Origin: Parasphingopyxis lamellibrachiae
GTDB taxonomy: Bacteria > Pseudomonadota > Alphaproteobacteria > Sphingomonadales > Sphingomonadaceae
NCBI RefSeq assembly: GCF_003385775.1
Contig: NZ_QRDP01000004.1
Coordinates: 1,225,763 to 1,289,762, forward strand
Length of the DNA: 64,000 nt
Reading direction: 5' to 3'
Within the stretch, counting starts at the first letter, position 1, and every line of letters begins with the position of its first letter. Under the pieces are notes generated by a model. That model was not told the DNA's origin and made no database searches. It worked only from the letters and a program-made list of their open reading frames with translations. Below are positions 42,053-50,938 of the stretch, one piece after another. The position numbers and the translations under genes were made by a program.

Positions 42053-43294
42053 TCAGGCGGTTTTGACGCTCAGCATCCGGCAACCGATCGCGCCAAATTG
42101 ACCAAAACCCCGTTCCAGCCAGAAGGGCTGCATTTTCGGCGTTGGCGGTTCCAGTTCGCGACCGACAAGCATCGCGGCATGCATTTCATGCAGCACATCG
42201 TCGCTGTCCCTGTAGCAGGGGACCATATCGACAATGGGTACCAGCATGGGTTTGCCATCCGACTGGAGCGGTTTGAAGACCGTGGGATCGAGGCGGATTT
42301 CACCCGTATGGGTATGCGAGGCACCGGCCTCCAGCGTGTCGAACGAAACACAGGGTGGGCCGGCTTCGGCCGCGCTTTCCATCGCACTGCTATCGGCACA
42401 GCGCATCCCCAGCCGGACGGCAATGTCCTGCAGCGGCCCATCGCTGATGTTGAACAGCGTCAGCCGATAGGTGAGTGTCAATCCGAGCGTGGACAGACGC
42501 GCCGACAAGGGCTGGAAATCGACTTCGATCCGGGACGGTGCATCCGCAGCGGGCGACGCGACAGGTGCTGCGGCCATAGCTGGCGTTGGTGTCTCTGGAG
42601 CTGGCGTCGGTGCTCGATGCGCTTCTGGTTCGGCGTCTGGTTGTGCCTTTTTCCGAATAAGAGGTGCAAGCTCGGGGGCTTCCTCTTCTTTAACGAGCTT
42701 CGGGCTGCTCACTATCCGTATCACAACGGCAAGACCGACAATCGCGCCCAGCCCGAGCAACCAGACCCACCATGCAATGCCGCGCTGATCGAGAGGCGCA
42801 TCGGCGACCGGACTTGCGTCCGTCTCAGCCGGTTCGGGCACCGGTGACTGATCGGCGATCAGCGGCCGCGGCAGGTCCGCGATCGACGACGAATCGGTTT
42901 CCGGCGCGCTAGATGGCGGCCGCGAAACAGATACTCTGGACTGGGCGGCATGATCTGGCGCGCTTTGCGGCCTGCTCACCGTTACGGCGGGAGCTGGATC
43001 GGGCTGGCGCGAAGTCATGGCCGGGCGGGAAGTGTTCACAGAGGATGACGGCGTTGGATCGGCATCGGGATCGATCAGGCGCGGAGAGGAGACACCGGGA
43101 GCCCGCGGTCCCTGCACATTCGGCTGGGCCTGTTCGCGGACTTCACCGGGTGGCAGGCTGAACACAGGTGGTCGCTGCGACTGCGTAGTCGGGCTGGTCT
43201 CAGCCTCGGTTTCGGCCTCCTGCGCCGAGACAGGGGCAAGCGGCGCGGCAAATGCCGCCAGAATTCCAAGTATGAAAAACGCATTACGCCGCAC
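42053..43294 (-). CDS. proline-rich single-pass membrane protein, unrecognised
   Basis: Starting at GTG 43294 (AGGG ahead) the 413-residue protein has a cleavable signal (FFILGILAAFAAPLAPVSAQ). A ~150-residue low-complexity Pro/Ser/Asp region follows. One internal membrane helix is at about 188-210 (WVWLLGLGAIVGLAVVIRIV), and a Pro/Ala linker comes next. The C-terminal globular part begins SRIEVDFQPLSARLSTLGLTL and includes EIRLDPTVFKPLQSDGKPML and MVPCYRDSDDVLHEMHAAML. The C-terminal part looks like a beta-rich domain. I do not know its family. With both a signal and a helix, the Pro-rich part is probably periplasmic and the C-terminal domain cytoplasmic. Confidence 0.75.
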   Translation of the reverse strand: MRRNAFFILGILAAFAAPLAPVSAQEAETEAETSPTTQSQRPPVFSLPPGEVREQAQPNVQGPRAPGVSSPRLIDPDADPTPSSSVNTSRPAMTSRQPDPAPAVTVSRPQSAPDHAAQSRVSVSRPPSSAPETDSSSIADLPRPLIADQSPVPEPAETDASPVADAPLDQRGIAWWVWLLGLGAIVGLAVVIRIVSSPKLVKEEEAPELAPLIRKKAQPDAEPEAHRAPTPAPETPTPAMAAAPVASPAADAPSRIEVDFQPLSARLSTLGLTLTYRLTLFNISDGPLQDIAVRLGMRCADSSAMESAAEAGPPCVSFDTLEAGASHTHTGEIRLDPTVFKPLQSDGKPMLVPIVDMVPCYRDSDDVLHEMHAAMLVGRELEPPTPKMQPFWLERGFGQFGAIGCRMLSVKTA

Positions 43295-43406
43295 TGTTGC
43301 TACCCTATTCTGCCCCAGCCCCGATACAGCGTAGAACCAACGCTGCGCCAGCTTAATCGTCAGTGAACCGCATGCCGGGAATGACATCAACCACCAAATC
43401 GACTAG

Positions 43407-43862
43407 ATGAGCGCCATGGACGCCAAGCATCTCGGCAAGAGCTCGTCTCTGCCCTCGTCTCCCGAAGACGCATCGCTCGATTATGTTCCCAACCCGCGTA
43501 CGGGAGAGCTGTATCTGGTGCGATTCGCCGCACCGGAATTCACCTCGCTCTGCCCGGTCACTGCCCAGCCCGACTTCGCACATCTGGTCATCGATTATGC
43601 GCCGGGCCAGACGATTGTTGAGAGCAAATCTTTAAAACTGTTTCTCGGAAGCTTCCGTAACCATCAGGCATTCCACGAAGATTGCACCGTAGGTATCGGC
43701 AAACGACTGTTCGAGGAGATGCAGCCGCAATGGTTACGCATCGGTGGCTACTGGTATCCGCGTGGCGGCATTCCGATCGATGTTTTCTGGCAATCCGGCA
43801 CACCGCCCGAAGGGCTGTGGCTGCCGGATCAGGGAGTCCCGCCCTATCGCGGACGCGGTTAG
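43407..43862 (+). CDS. queF: NADPH-dependent 7-cyano-7-deazaguanine reductase
   Basis: The 151-residue protein is the short (YkvM) form of QueF. The thioimide-forming cysteine is C49 in [16 protein letters not shown]. The family motif is [20 protein letters not shown], with [14 protein letters not shown] near the end. It reduces preQ0 to preQ1 in queuosine biosynthesis. It is divergent from the proline-rich protein. No other queuosine gene is in the window. Confidence 0.95.
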   Translation: MSAMDAKHLGKSSSLPSSPEDASLDYVPNPRTGELYLVRFAAPEFTSLCPVTAQPDFAHLVIDYAPGQTIVESKSLKLFLGSFRNHQAFHEDCTVGIGKRLFEEMQPQWLRIGGYWYPRGGIPIDVFWQSGTPPEGLWLPDQGVPPYRGRG

Positions 43863-43894
43863 GGCTCCCCCTTTCCCATCGCGGAGACATATCG

Positions 43895-44980
43895 ATGACG
43901 CATATCCTCTATGGAGCACCCGCCTCGCTCTTTTCAGGCAAGGCCCGATCCTATCTCGACTGGAAACGGATCGACTATGAGGAACAGATGCCGTCTCCGG
44001 AAGTGATGCGGGACGTTATCATCCCGGCGGTCGGCTATCCCGTCGTTCCGGTCGTCCGGAAGGAGGATGGCACGATCATCCAGGATACGACGAGCATTAT
44101 CGATCATTTCGAGACCGAAGCGGGCGGACCATCCGTCTATCCGGACACGCCAGTGCAGAAACTCGTCGCCCTGCTGTTCGAGCTCTATGGCGATGAATGG
44201 CTCGTTATTCCCGCCATGCATTATCGCTGGAACTATAATGAGGAATGGATTTACGGCGAATTCGGCAAGGCCAATCTGCCGGACGGCAGCGCGAAAGAGC
44301 AGGCCGATCGCGGCCGCGAAATCGGTCAACGGTTCAAGGGCTTTGTCCCGATGCTCGGCATCAACGACACCACAATCCCCGCGATCGAACAAAGCTATGA
44401 AGCGCTGCTCGCGGATCTCGAGACCCATTTCACGGAGCATGACTATTTGCTCGGCACGAGGCCGTCGATAGGCGATTACGGCCTGATCGGGCCGTTTTAT
44501 GCCCATCTCTACCGCGATCCGGAATCCGGCAAGCTGATGAAACGGCTTGCTCCCAATGTCGCCCTGTGGGTCGAGCGGATGATGGACGCCGCAATGCCCC
44601 TTTCCGGCGATTTCCTGGAGGATGACGCGATACCGGAAACGTTGCTGCCTGTGCTGCGTCGCATGATGGACGAGCAGTTGCCGCATCTCGAACAAGTTGC
44701 GAAACTCTATACTGCCTGGACCGAAACCAATCCCGGGGCGGCCGTACCGCGCGCGGTCGGCATGGCTCCCTATACTATCGAGGGTGTGGCCAACGAGCGG
44801 TTTGCCTCGCCCTTCTCCCTCTGGATGCTCCAGCGGCCATTGGAATTCTATCGCGCGCTGGACGGTGCGGACAAAGCGGCGGTCGATGCCCTTCTCGAGG
44901 CGGTCGGCGGATCGGCGTTCCAGGATTTCGCGCCCTTTCCTTCCATCAACTTCGGCAATGGGGCGATGAGCCAAGCCTAG
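43895..44980 (+). CDS. glutathione S-transferase family protein
   Basis: The 361-residue protein starts ILYGAPASLFSGKARSYLDW with an N-terminal thioredoxin-like GST fold. It includes VPVVRKEDGTIIQDTTSIIDHFE, which is the glutathione-binding Pro and the Asp/Thr-Ser segment. It is longer than a typical GST (about 200-250); the helical C-terminal domain extends to residue 361. Detoxification or reductive conjugation is the family's role; substrate unknown. It follows queF by 32 bases on the same strand. Confidence 0.85.
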   Translation: MTHILYGAPASLFSGKARSYLDWKRIDYEEQMPSPEVMRDVIIPAVGYPVVPVVRKEDGTIIQDTTSIIDHFETEAGGPSVYPDTPVQKLVALLFELYGDEWLVIPAMHYRWNYNEEWIYGEFGKANLPDGSAKEQADRGREIGQRFKGFVPMLGINDTTIPAIEQSYEALLADLETHFTEHDYLLGTRPSIGDYGLIGPFYAHLYRDPESGKLMKRLAPNVALWVERMMDAAMPLSGDFLEDDAIPETLLPVLRRMMDEQLPHLEQVAKLYTAWTETNPGAAVPRAVGMAPYTIEGVANERFASPFSLWMLQRPLEFYRALDGADKAAVDALLEAVGGSAFQDFAPFPSINFGNGAMSQA

Positions 44981-45056
44981 CGGCGGACAGTCGCTTTACT
45001 GACATAGTTGTTAGCTATATATGTGGTCGAACGTGTAAACGAGTATCCGGAAAATC

Positions 45057-45473
45057 GTGACTGATATTGCCCTTCCCCGCCATGAGCACCCTATTGCCGT
45101 CGATGCGCAAGACATCGATTTCATGGGTCATGTGAACAACGCAAATTACCTGAACTGGGTGCAGGACGCCGTTCTAGCGCACTGGCAGAAAATCGCACCA
45201 CCTCAGGCGGTTGCAGCGCACCTCTGGGTCGCGCTCAAGCACGAAATCACCTATCGCAAACCCGCATTTCTCGACGACAACGTAATAGCTTCGGTCGTCG
45301 TCGAAAAAGTGCAGGGCGCGAGCGCCTTTTACGACACCGTCATCAAACGCGGGGAAGAAGTGCTGGCCGAGGTAAAATCCCGCTGGTGCTGCATCGACGC
45401 GGAAACGTTGCGCCCGGCCCGTATTGCCGAGGAAATCGCGGCGCTCTTCCTGCCCGATAAATCTGGACGCTAA
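45057..45473 (+). CDS. acyl-CoA thioesterase, hotdog fold
   Basis: The 138-residue protein starts at GTG 45057. It has the 4-hydroxybenzoyl-CoA thioesterase/FatM-like motif DIDFMGHVNNANYLNWVQDA with catalytic Asp near residue 21. It also has LWVALKHEITYRKPAFLDDN. It hydrolyses acyl-CoA thioesters. The stop is immediately followed by the end of the HerA-like gene on the other strand, with no gap. Confidence 0.9.
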   Translation: MTDIALPRHEHPIAVDAQDIDFMGHVNNANYLNWVQDAVLAHWQKIAPPQAVAAHLWVALKHEITYRKPAFLDDNVIASVVVEKVQGASAFYDTVIKRGEEVLAEVKSRWCCIDAETLRPARIAEEIAALFLPDKSGR

Positions 45474-47066
45474 CTAGCGCAACAGCCCGCCCAGTACGCC
45501 GCGGACGAAGCGGCCTACGCCCGGAATGCCGATCGCGTTGCCGATCTCATTACCGATTGTGCTGCCCGCGGCGCTGGCCGCTGATGCCGTCGGATTGGCG
45601 CGGCTCGTGCGTCCGGACATTCTGCGCCCCAATGCGGCCCCGGCGGACGCGGCGGCCGCGCCTGCCGCCGCCCGGCCTACCCTTGCCCAGAGCGACTTGC
45701 TCTTGCGCGGCCGTTCACGCACTGCCTCCTCGCCCTGCTCTGCCACCTCCTGAGCGGTTTCCGCGGCATCCTGAGCCTTCTGCTCCAATATCTCGGCGGC
45801 AGATTCGCGATCGACCCGCTCATCATAAATATCGCCGATAGGGGAAGCTGCGCGGATCGCCGCCCGTTCTCCCGTAGAGATCGGCCCCATCCGGGAATAA
45901 GGCGGGCGGATCAGCGTCCGTTCAACCGGAGATGGCGCGCCATCGTCCATCAGCGTCGAAACCAGCGCTTCGCCGACCTTCAGCTCGGTGATCGCGGTCT
46001 CGACATCGAGATCGGGATTGATCCGGAATGTCTCCGACGCCGCCTTGATCGCCCGCTTGTCGCGCGGGGTGAAGGCGCGCAGCGCATGCTGGATACGATT
46101 GCCCAGCTGCCCACCAACCTTTTCCGGGATATCGATCGGGTTCTGCGTGATGAAATAGACGCCGATTCCCTTGGACCGGATCAGGCGAACAACCTGTTCG
46201 ATCTTGTCCTGAAGCGCATCCGGAGCATCGTCGAAGAGCAGATGCGCTTCATCGAAGAAGAAGACGAGCTTTGGCTTGTCGGGATCCCCGACCTCGGGGA
46301 GAGCTTCGAAAAGTTCGCTCATCAGCCAGAGCAGGAAAGTGGCATATAACTTCGGCTGTTCCATCAGCTTGTCAGCCATCAGAATATTGACGAAACCGCG
46401 CCCCTGATCGTCGCTGCGGAAAAAATCGTCGATGTCGAGTGCTGGTTCGCCGAAAAACTCGGCAGCGCCCTGATTGTCGAGCTGGAGAAGTTTGCGCTGG
46501 ATAGCGCCAACGCTCTGCCGCGACACATTGCCATATTGCGCCGACAATTCCTTCGCATGTTCCGACGTGGCGACCATCATCGCCTGCAGGTCTTCGAGGT
46601 CGAGGAGCAGCATGCCTTCGTCGTCGGCAAAGCGGAATGCAATTTCCAGAACGCCCTGTTGGGCATCGGAAAGATCCATCAACCGCCCGAGCAGGAGCGG
46701 CCCCATCTCGCTGATAGTCGTGCGGATCGGATGACCTTTTTCGCCGTACAGGTCCCAGAAAATCGTCGGGCTGTCGAGATAGCGATACTCTTCCAGGCCG
46801 ATCTCCTGCGCACGCTCGATCAGCTTGTCATGGTGCTTGAAACTCTCGCTGCCGGGCATGGCAACGCCGGAAAGGTCGCCTTTGACATCGGCCACGAAAA
46901 CCGGAACGCCGGCATTGGAGAAACTCTCGCACAAGCCCTGCACGGTAACGGTCTTGCCGGTGCCCGTGGCGCCGGCGATCAGACCGTGCCGGTTGGCGCG
47001 GGAAAGGTTGAGAAACTGCTTTTCGCCCCCGCCCTTGCCGAGAAATATGCCTGCCGATTCACTCAT
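45474..47066 (-). CDS. HerA/YjgR-type (DUF853) ATPase
   Basis: Starting at ATG 47066 (GGGGG upstream) the protein is 530 residues. Walker A is IAGATGTGKTVTVQGLCE (~30-47), then FVADVKGDLSGVAMPG. Walker B is LVFFFDEAHLLFDDAPD, and RSKGIGVYFITQNPIDIPEKVGGQLGNRIQHALRAFTP is the typical sensor region. The family is the bacterial DUF853/YjgR hexameric translocase-like ATPases related to HerA. The last ~100 residues are Ala/Glu- then Ala/Gly-rich with a hydrophobic stretch. Role unknown. It is downstream of degP by 119 bases. Confidence 0.92.
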   Translation of the reverse strand: MSESAGIFLGKGGGEKQFLNLSRANRHGLIAGATGTGKTVTVQGLCESFSNAGVPVFVADVKGDLSGVAMPGSESFKHHDKLIERAQEIGLEEYRYLDSPTIFWDLYGEKGHPIRTTISEMGPLLLGRLMDLSDAQQGVLEIAFRFADDEGMLLLDLEDLQAMMVATSEHAKELSAQYGNVSRQSVGAIQRKLLQLDNQGAAEFFGEPALDIDDFFRSDDQGRGFVNILMADKLMEQPKLYATFLLWLMSELFEALPEVGDPDKPKLVFFFDEAHLLFDDAPDALQDKIEQVVRLIRSKGIGVYFITQNPIDIPEKVGGQLGNRIQHALRAFTPRDKRAIKAASETFRINPDLDVETAITELKVGEALVSTLMDDGAPSPVERTLIRPPYSRMGPISTGERAAIRAASPIGDIYDERVDRESAAEILEQKAQDAAETAQEVAEQGEEAVRERPRKSKSLWARVGRAAAGAAAASAGAALGRRMSGRTSRANPTASAASAAGSTIGNEIGNAIGIPGVGRFVRGVLGGLLR

Positions 47067-47185
47067 CGATACGCCCCCAAAATTGCCTTTGCGGAAACGA
47101 TAGACGGCCAGATTGGCGATGCAAACCGCCAATCCTCAGACTCATGTGCGCCCCCCGCCGCTTGGTCGCGGCCGGGGGTTCACGC

Positions 47186-48754
47186 CTATTCGATGATATC
47201 GACGCCGACATAGAGCGGAATGGAGTTTCCGCGCTGTCGCAGCAGGAGAACCGAACCGCGTCCGGCCCGCTGCGCACTGGTAATTACCCGTACAGCGTCA
47301 GAGGGTTGCAGCGTTGCGGTCCGATTGATCGAGAGAACCACATCCCCTCGACGAATACCCTTTTGAGCGGCATCGCTCGAAGGATCGACCTGATTCACTA
47401 CCAGTCCTCGCACGCCGCCGGGAATACCGATCTGGCGGGCGATCTGCGGCGTCAGCGTCTGGAAGCCGATACCGATGGCCTCCATCGTGGCTTCGGATTC
47501 GTCGCTTCCCGGGTCTTCCTTGGTCGGCTCCTGGAGGCCTTCATCTTCCTGCTGGTTCTGCTGCGCGCGGGCGATCAGTTCCTCGTCCGTCGGCCGTTCG
47601 CCCATCGTCGCAGTAACGCGGATGCGCTCGCCATCCCGGATCAGGGTGATCGGCACGCGTTCGCCTACCGGAAGATTGGCAACGATATACGACAGGGTCT
47701 CGTCCGGCGTCACATCGCGACCGTTGACGCTGACAATCACGTCGCCCTGCCGAATGCCCGCGCGCTGTGCCGCTTCGCCGGGCTCGACGCGCGCAACGAT
47801 CTCGCCGCGATTATGCGGCAAACCAAGGGAATCGGCGATATCGTCGCCCAATGGCTGAATCGAAACGCCAAGATAGCCGCGCTGAACACGTTCACCGCGC
47901 ATCAGCGTCTGCACGATTGGCCATGCTTCGGATGCAGGGATCGCGAAACCTATACCGACATTGCCGCCGGTCGGTGAGAAAATCGCGCTGTTAATGCCGA
48001 CAACATTGCCCGAAAGATCAAACATCGGGCCACCGGAATTACCCTGGTTGATCGAAGCGTCTGTCTGGATATAGCGGTCATAGGCACCGCCCTGCCCGAT
48101 CGTCCGCTGGAGAGCGGAAACGATACCGGCTGTCACCGTGCCGCCAAGGCCGAACGGATTGCCGATCGCAAGCACCCAGTCACCCACGCGCAATTCGTCG
48201 GAATCCCCGAAATTGACGAACGGCAAATCCGTCCCGTCGATTTTCAGAACGGCAAGGTCAGATGCCGGGTCTCTGCCCACGATCCGCGCTTCATATTCGG
48301 TACGGTCGGACAGCGTCACCGTGATCGTGTCCACGGGGTTGCTTCCCGGCTGGCCATTGCGGCCGCGGGACGAAATCACATGGTTGTTGGTAACCACATA
48401 GCCGTCTGTCGAAATGATGAAGCCAGAACCCAGCGAAGTCGCTTCGCGGGTTATCGGGGCGCCATTGCCCCGCTGCTGACCGAACTGCCGGAAAAAATCA
48501 TCAAAGGGGCTGCCGGCAAAGGGATTGCGCCTTTGTCCCTGCACCTCGATCGTCTGCGTCGTTGAAATATTTACGACCGAGGGCGCGAGCCGCTCCGTCA
48601 GATCGGCAAAACTGCCGGGGGCGCTAGCCCGTGGCATGGCTGAGGGGGCATTTTGGGCAACTTGCGCGCCAACCGGTTGCTGCAGCGCCAATGTCGCCGC
48701 TGTGCCTCCAGCCAGTAGAATTCCTGTGATCGCATAAGCGTAACGCACGGCCAT
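47186..48754 (-). CDS. degP: Do/DegP-family periplasmic serine protease
   Basis: 522 residues with a signal sequence (YAYAITGILLAGGTAATLAL). The trypsin-like domain has catalytic His in DGYVVTNNHVISS, Asp in ASDLAVLKIDGTDLPF and Ser in QGNSGGPMFDLSGNVVG. Two PDZ domains follow (GYLGVSIQPLGDDIADSLGL and IGFQTLTPQIARQIGIPGG). GGAGAATT precedes the ATG at short spacing. It degrades or refolds misfolded envelope proteins. It lies 111 bases downstream of hflC, an arrangement that groups membrane quality control. Confidence 0.96.
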   Translation of the reverse strand: MAVRYAYAITGILLAGGTAATLALQQPVGAQVAQNAPSAMPRASAPGSFADLTERLAPSVVNISTTQTIEVQGQRRNPFAGSPFDDFFRQFGQQRGNGAPITREATSLGSGFIISTDGYVVTNNHVISSRGRNGQPGSNPVDTITVTLSDRTEYEARIVGRDPASDLAVLKIDGTDLPFVNFGDSDELRVGDWVLAIGNPFGLGGTVTAGIVSALQRTIGQGGAYDRYIQTDASINQGNSGGPMFDLSGNVVGINSAIFSPTGGNVGIGFAIPASEAWPIVQTLMRGERVQRGYLGVSIQPLGDDIADSLGLPHNRGEIVARVEPGEAAQRAGIRQGDVIVSVNGRDVTPDETLSYIVANLPVGERVPITLIRDGERIRVTATMGERPTDEELIARAQQNQQEDEGLQEPTKEDPGSDESEATMEAIGIGFQTLTPQIARQIGIPGGVRGLVVNQVDPSSDAAQKGIRRGDVVLSINRTATLQPSDAVRVITSAQRAGRGSVLLLRQRGNSIPLYVGVDIIE

Positions 48755-48865
48755 AATTCTCCAATCTCTTCCACTTGATCCGGTTACGACACCTGTCTGT
48801 TATCTGCGCAATAGCGCCTTAACACATATTGAACATAGAGGGTCACAATGCCGTTGGTCGATTAG

Positions 48866-49735
48866 TTAGCGCTGTCCACGGAATTGGCGCAGATATTCGT
48901 TGTCGGGAGACATCACGATCGCTGCTTCGCCCTGATCGGAATCACCGCCAGTCACTCCGAAAGTCGACCGGTAGGAGATCATCGCCCGATAGAAATCGTA
49001 GAAATTGGGATCGGCGCCGAATGCTTCCGCATAGGTGCGCGCCGCTTCCGCATCGGCCTCGGCCCGGATAATCTGGGCCTGCTTGGCCCCCTGGGCGCGA
49101 ATGGTTAGCGCTTCCTGACGGCGCGCGGAACTCATCCGCACATAGGCCGATTCCAGCGGCTGTCCTTCCGGAAGGTCGGCACGCTTGATCCGCACATCGA
49201 CAATCTCCGCGCCGTACTGGCGCGCGGCAAGGTTCAGGCTCTCCTGGATATTATCCATCACCTGGCCCCGTTCGGGACTCAACAGCGCCGCGAATGGCCG
49301 GCGGCCAAGTTCGTTCCTCAGCGACGAAGCGAGGATCGGGCGCAGAGCCTCGCTCACACGTTCTTCGGTCCGCGCAGAGATATACATCTGCAGGGGATCG
49401 ACGATCCGATAGCGGGCAAATGCATCGACCTGCAGCCGGAGCTGGTCCGTCGACAGCACCTGCTGGCGCTCCATCTCGACATTCTGGATGCGGCGGTCGA
49501 TCCACACGACCTGTTCCGCAAAGGGTATGTGCGCCATCAGCCCGGCACTGCCTGAACCGAAGGCAACCCCAGGTTCATAGCGATTGACGATCCGGTCCGG
49601 CTGGCCGAAGCGGACGATAACCGCCTGTCGGGTCTCCGGGACGATCGAGAAGCTGCTGAAAATGGTGACAAGGACAACAACCGCAAGAATGCCATAAGCG
49701 ATCGGGTTGCGGGCTACGCGGCTCACGACGCTCAT
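48866..49735 (-). CDS. hflC: HflC, membrane protease modulator
   Basis: The 289-residue protein has one N-terminal helix (ILAVVVLVTIFSSFSIVPET). An SPFH/band 7 domain follows: ETRQAVIVRFGQPDRIVNRYEPG, VDAFARYRIVDPLQMY, DVRIKRADLPEGQPLESAYVRMSSARRQEA. C-terminal coiled coil follows with AEADAEAARTYAEAFGADPNFYDFYRAM. With HflK it forms a complex that modulates FtsH. The ATG overlaps the hflK stop (ATGA). Confidence 0.96.
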   Translation of the reverse strand: MSVVSRVARNPIAYGILAVVVLVTIFSSFSIVPETRQAVIVRFGQPDRIVNRYEPGVAFGSGSAGLMAHIPFAEQVVWIDRRIQNVEMERQQVLSTDQLRLQVDAFARYRIVDPLQMYISARTEERVSEALRPILASSLRNELGRRPFAALLSPERGQVMDNIQESLNLAARQYGAEIVDVRIKRADLPEGQPLESAYVRMSSARRQEALTIRAQGAKQAQIIRAEADAEAARTYAEAFGADPNFYDFYRAMISYRSTFGVTGGDSDQGEAAIVMSPDNEYLRQFRGQR

Positions 49736-50868
49736 GGAGTTTCTCCTGTCTGGGGCGCGGGCGTTGCCTGTTGGCGAGCCCGGCGTTGCACCTCGGACAG
49801 AGGCAGATATGTCGTGACTCCGTCATTTTCGACAATCGTGATGTTCACGCGGCCCAGAACCTGTTCCATCGTCTCATAATACATGCGCCTACGCGTCACT
49901 TCGGGCGCCAGCCGATATTCTTCATAGACGCGCGTAAAGGCGGCTGCCTCACCTTGCGCCTGTGCGGTCAGCTGCTGCGCATAGGCGCGGGCGTCGTTGA
50001 GATAGGTTTGGGCGGTCTGCTGGGCAGCAGATACTTCGCGGAATGCCTCTTCCACCGCTGCTGGAGGATCGGCCTCTTCGATCGCGACGCCCTGAATAAG
50101 CACACCAGCGCCATAGCCGTCGAGCAGTTCCTGCATCAGCACCTGAACCCGCTGCTCGGCTTCGGCACGGCCCGATCCGATGGCCTCGTCGAGCGTGATC
50201 CGCGCCATGACGGCGCGCATGGCGCTTTCGGCCACTTCCCGGATGGTCGTGTCGGGATCCGCGATCTGGAACAGGTAATTTTGCGGTTCCTTGATGTTCC
50301 AGCGAATCTGATAGGCGAGATCGACAATGTTCTGATCACCGGTCAGCACGCGGTTTTCGGCATTCTCTCCGCCGCCGCCAATGTCGATCGTCCGGATATT
50401 GTCGACATCGATAATCTGCACACGGTCAATTGGCGCGGGCCAGGAAAGGCTCACGCCCGGCTCGAACGTTCCCTGATAGTTTCCAAACCGTGTCAGCACG
50501 CCGCGCTCCTGCGGGCCCACCAGATGGAAAGACGTGAAAAAGAGCCATAGCAGTACGAGAACGATGATCGCCCAGAACCAAATCGGTCGGCCGCCGAAGG
50601 TCGGCAGGTTGGGGCCGCGCCCGCCGCTGCCGCCCCATTGGCTGCGGCCGCGCTTCAGCAAATCGTCTAGCGCTGTCGGGCCGCCCTGGCTACCCGTAGG
50701 CCTTTTGCGCGGCGGCTGCGACCAGGGGTTTTTGGGGCCATCATCGCCTCCGCCACCGCCCGAGCCATTGCCGCCCGGTCCACCGCTGCCGCGGCCACCC
50801 CAAGGGCCGCGGCCCTCGCTATTCAAGAATGTGCCAAGTCTGGCACCTAAACCGGTTAAAACGCTCAT
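49732..50868 (-). CDS. hflK: HflK, membrane protease modulator
   Basis: Starting at ATG 50868 behind AAAGAGAG, the protein has 378 residues. A very Gly-rich N-terminus (GRGSGGPGGNGSGGGGGDDG, ~20-40) is followed by a helix (IWFWAIIVLVLLWLFFTSF, ~90-110) and the SPFH domain. That domain has GPQERGVLTRFGNYQGTFEPGV and ILDEAIGSGRAEAEQ-like ITLDEAIGSGRAEAEQRVQ. It forms the FtsH-HflKC membrane complex. The Gly-rich leader before the anchor is a known trait of HflK. First gene of hflK-hflC-degP. Confidence 0.95.
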   Translation of the reverse strand: MSVLTGLGARLGTFLNSEGRGPWGGRGSGGPGGNGSGGGGGDDGPKNPWSQPPRKRPTGSQGGPTALDDLLKRGRSQWGGSGGRGPNLPTFGGRPIWFWAIIVLVLLWLFFTSFHLVGPQERGVLTRFGNYQGTFEPGVSLSWPAPIDRVQIIDVDNIRTIDIGGGGENAENRVLTGDQNIVDLAYQIRWNIKEPQNYLFQIADPDTTIREVAESAMRAVMARITLDEAIGSGRAEAEQRVQVLMQELLDGYGAGVLIQGVAIEEADPPAAVEEAFREVSAAQQTAQTYLNDARAYAQQLTAQAQGEAAAFTRVYEEYRLAPEVTRRRMYYETMEQVLGRVNITIVENDGVTTYLPLSEVQRRARQQATPAPQTGETP

Positions 50869-50938
50869 AGCTCTCTTTATAGGAAGCCTTGCAGGGAAAA
50901 ACAGTGTCATTTGCCCGACGGCTCCCTATTTGACCGAG

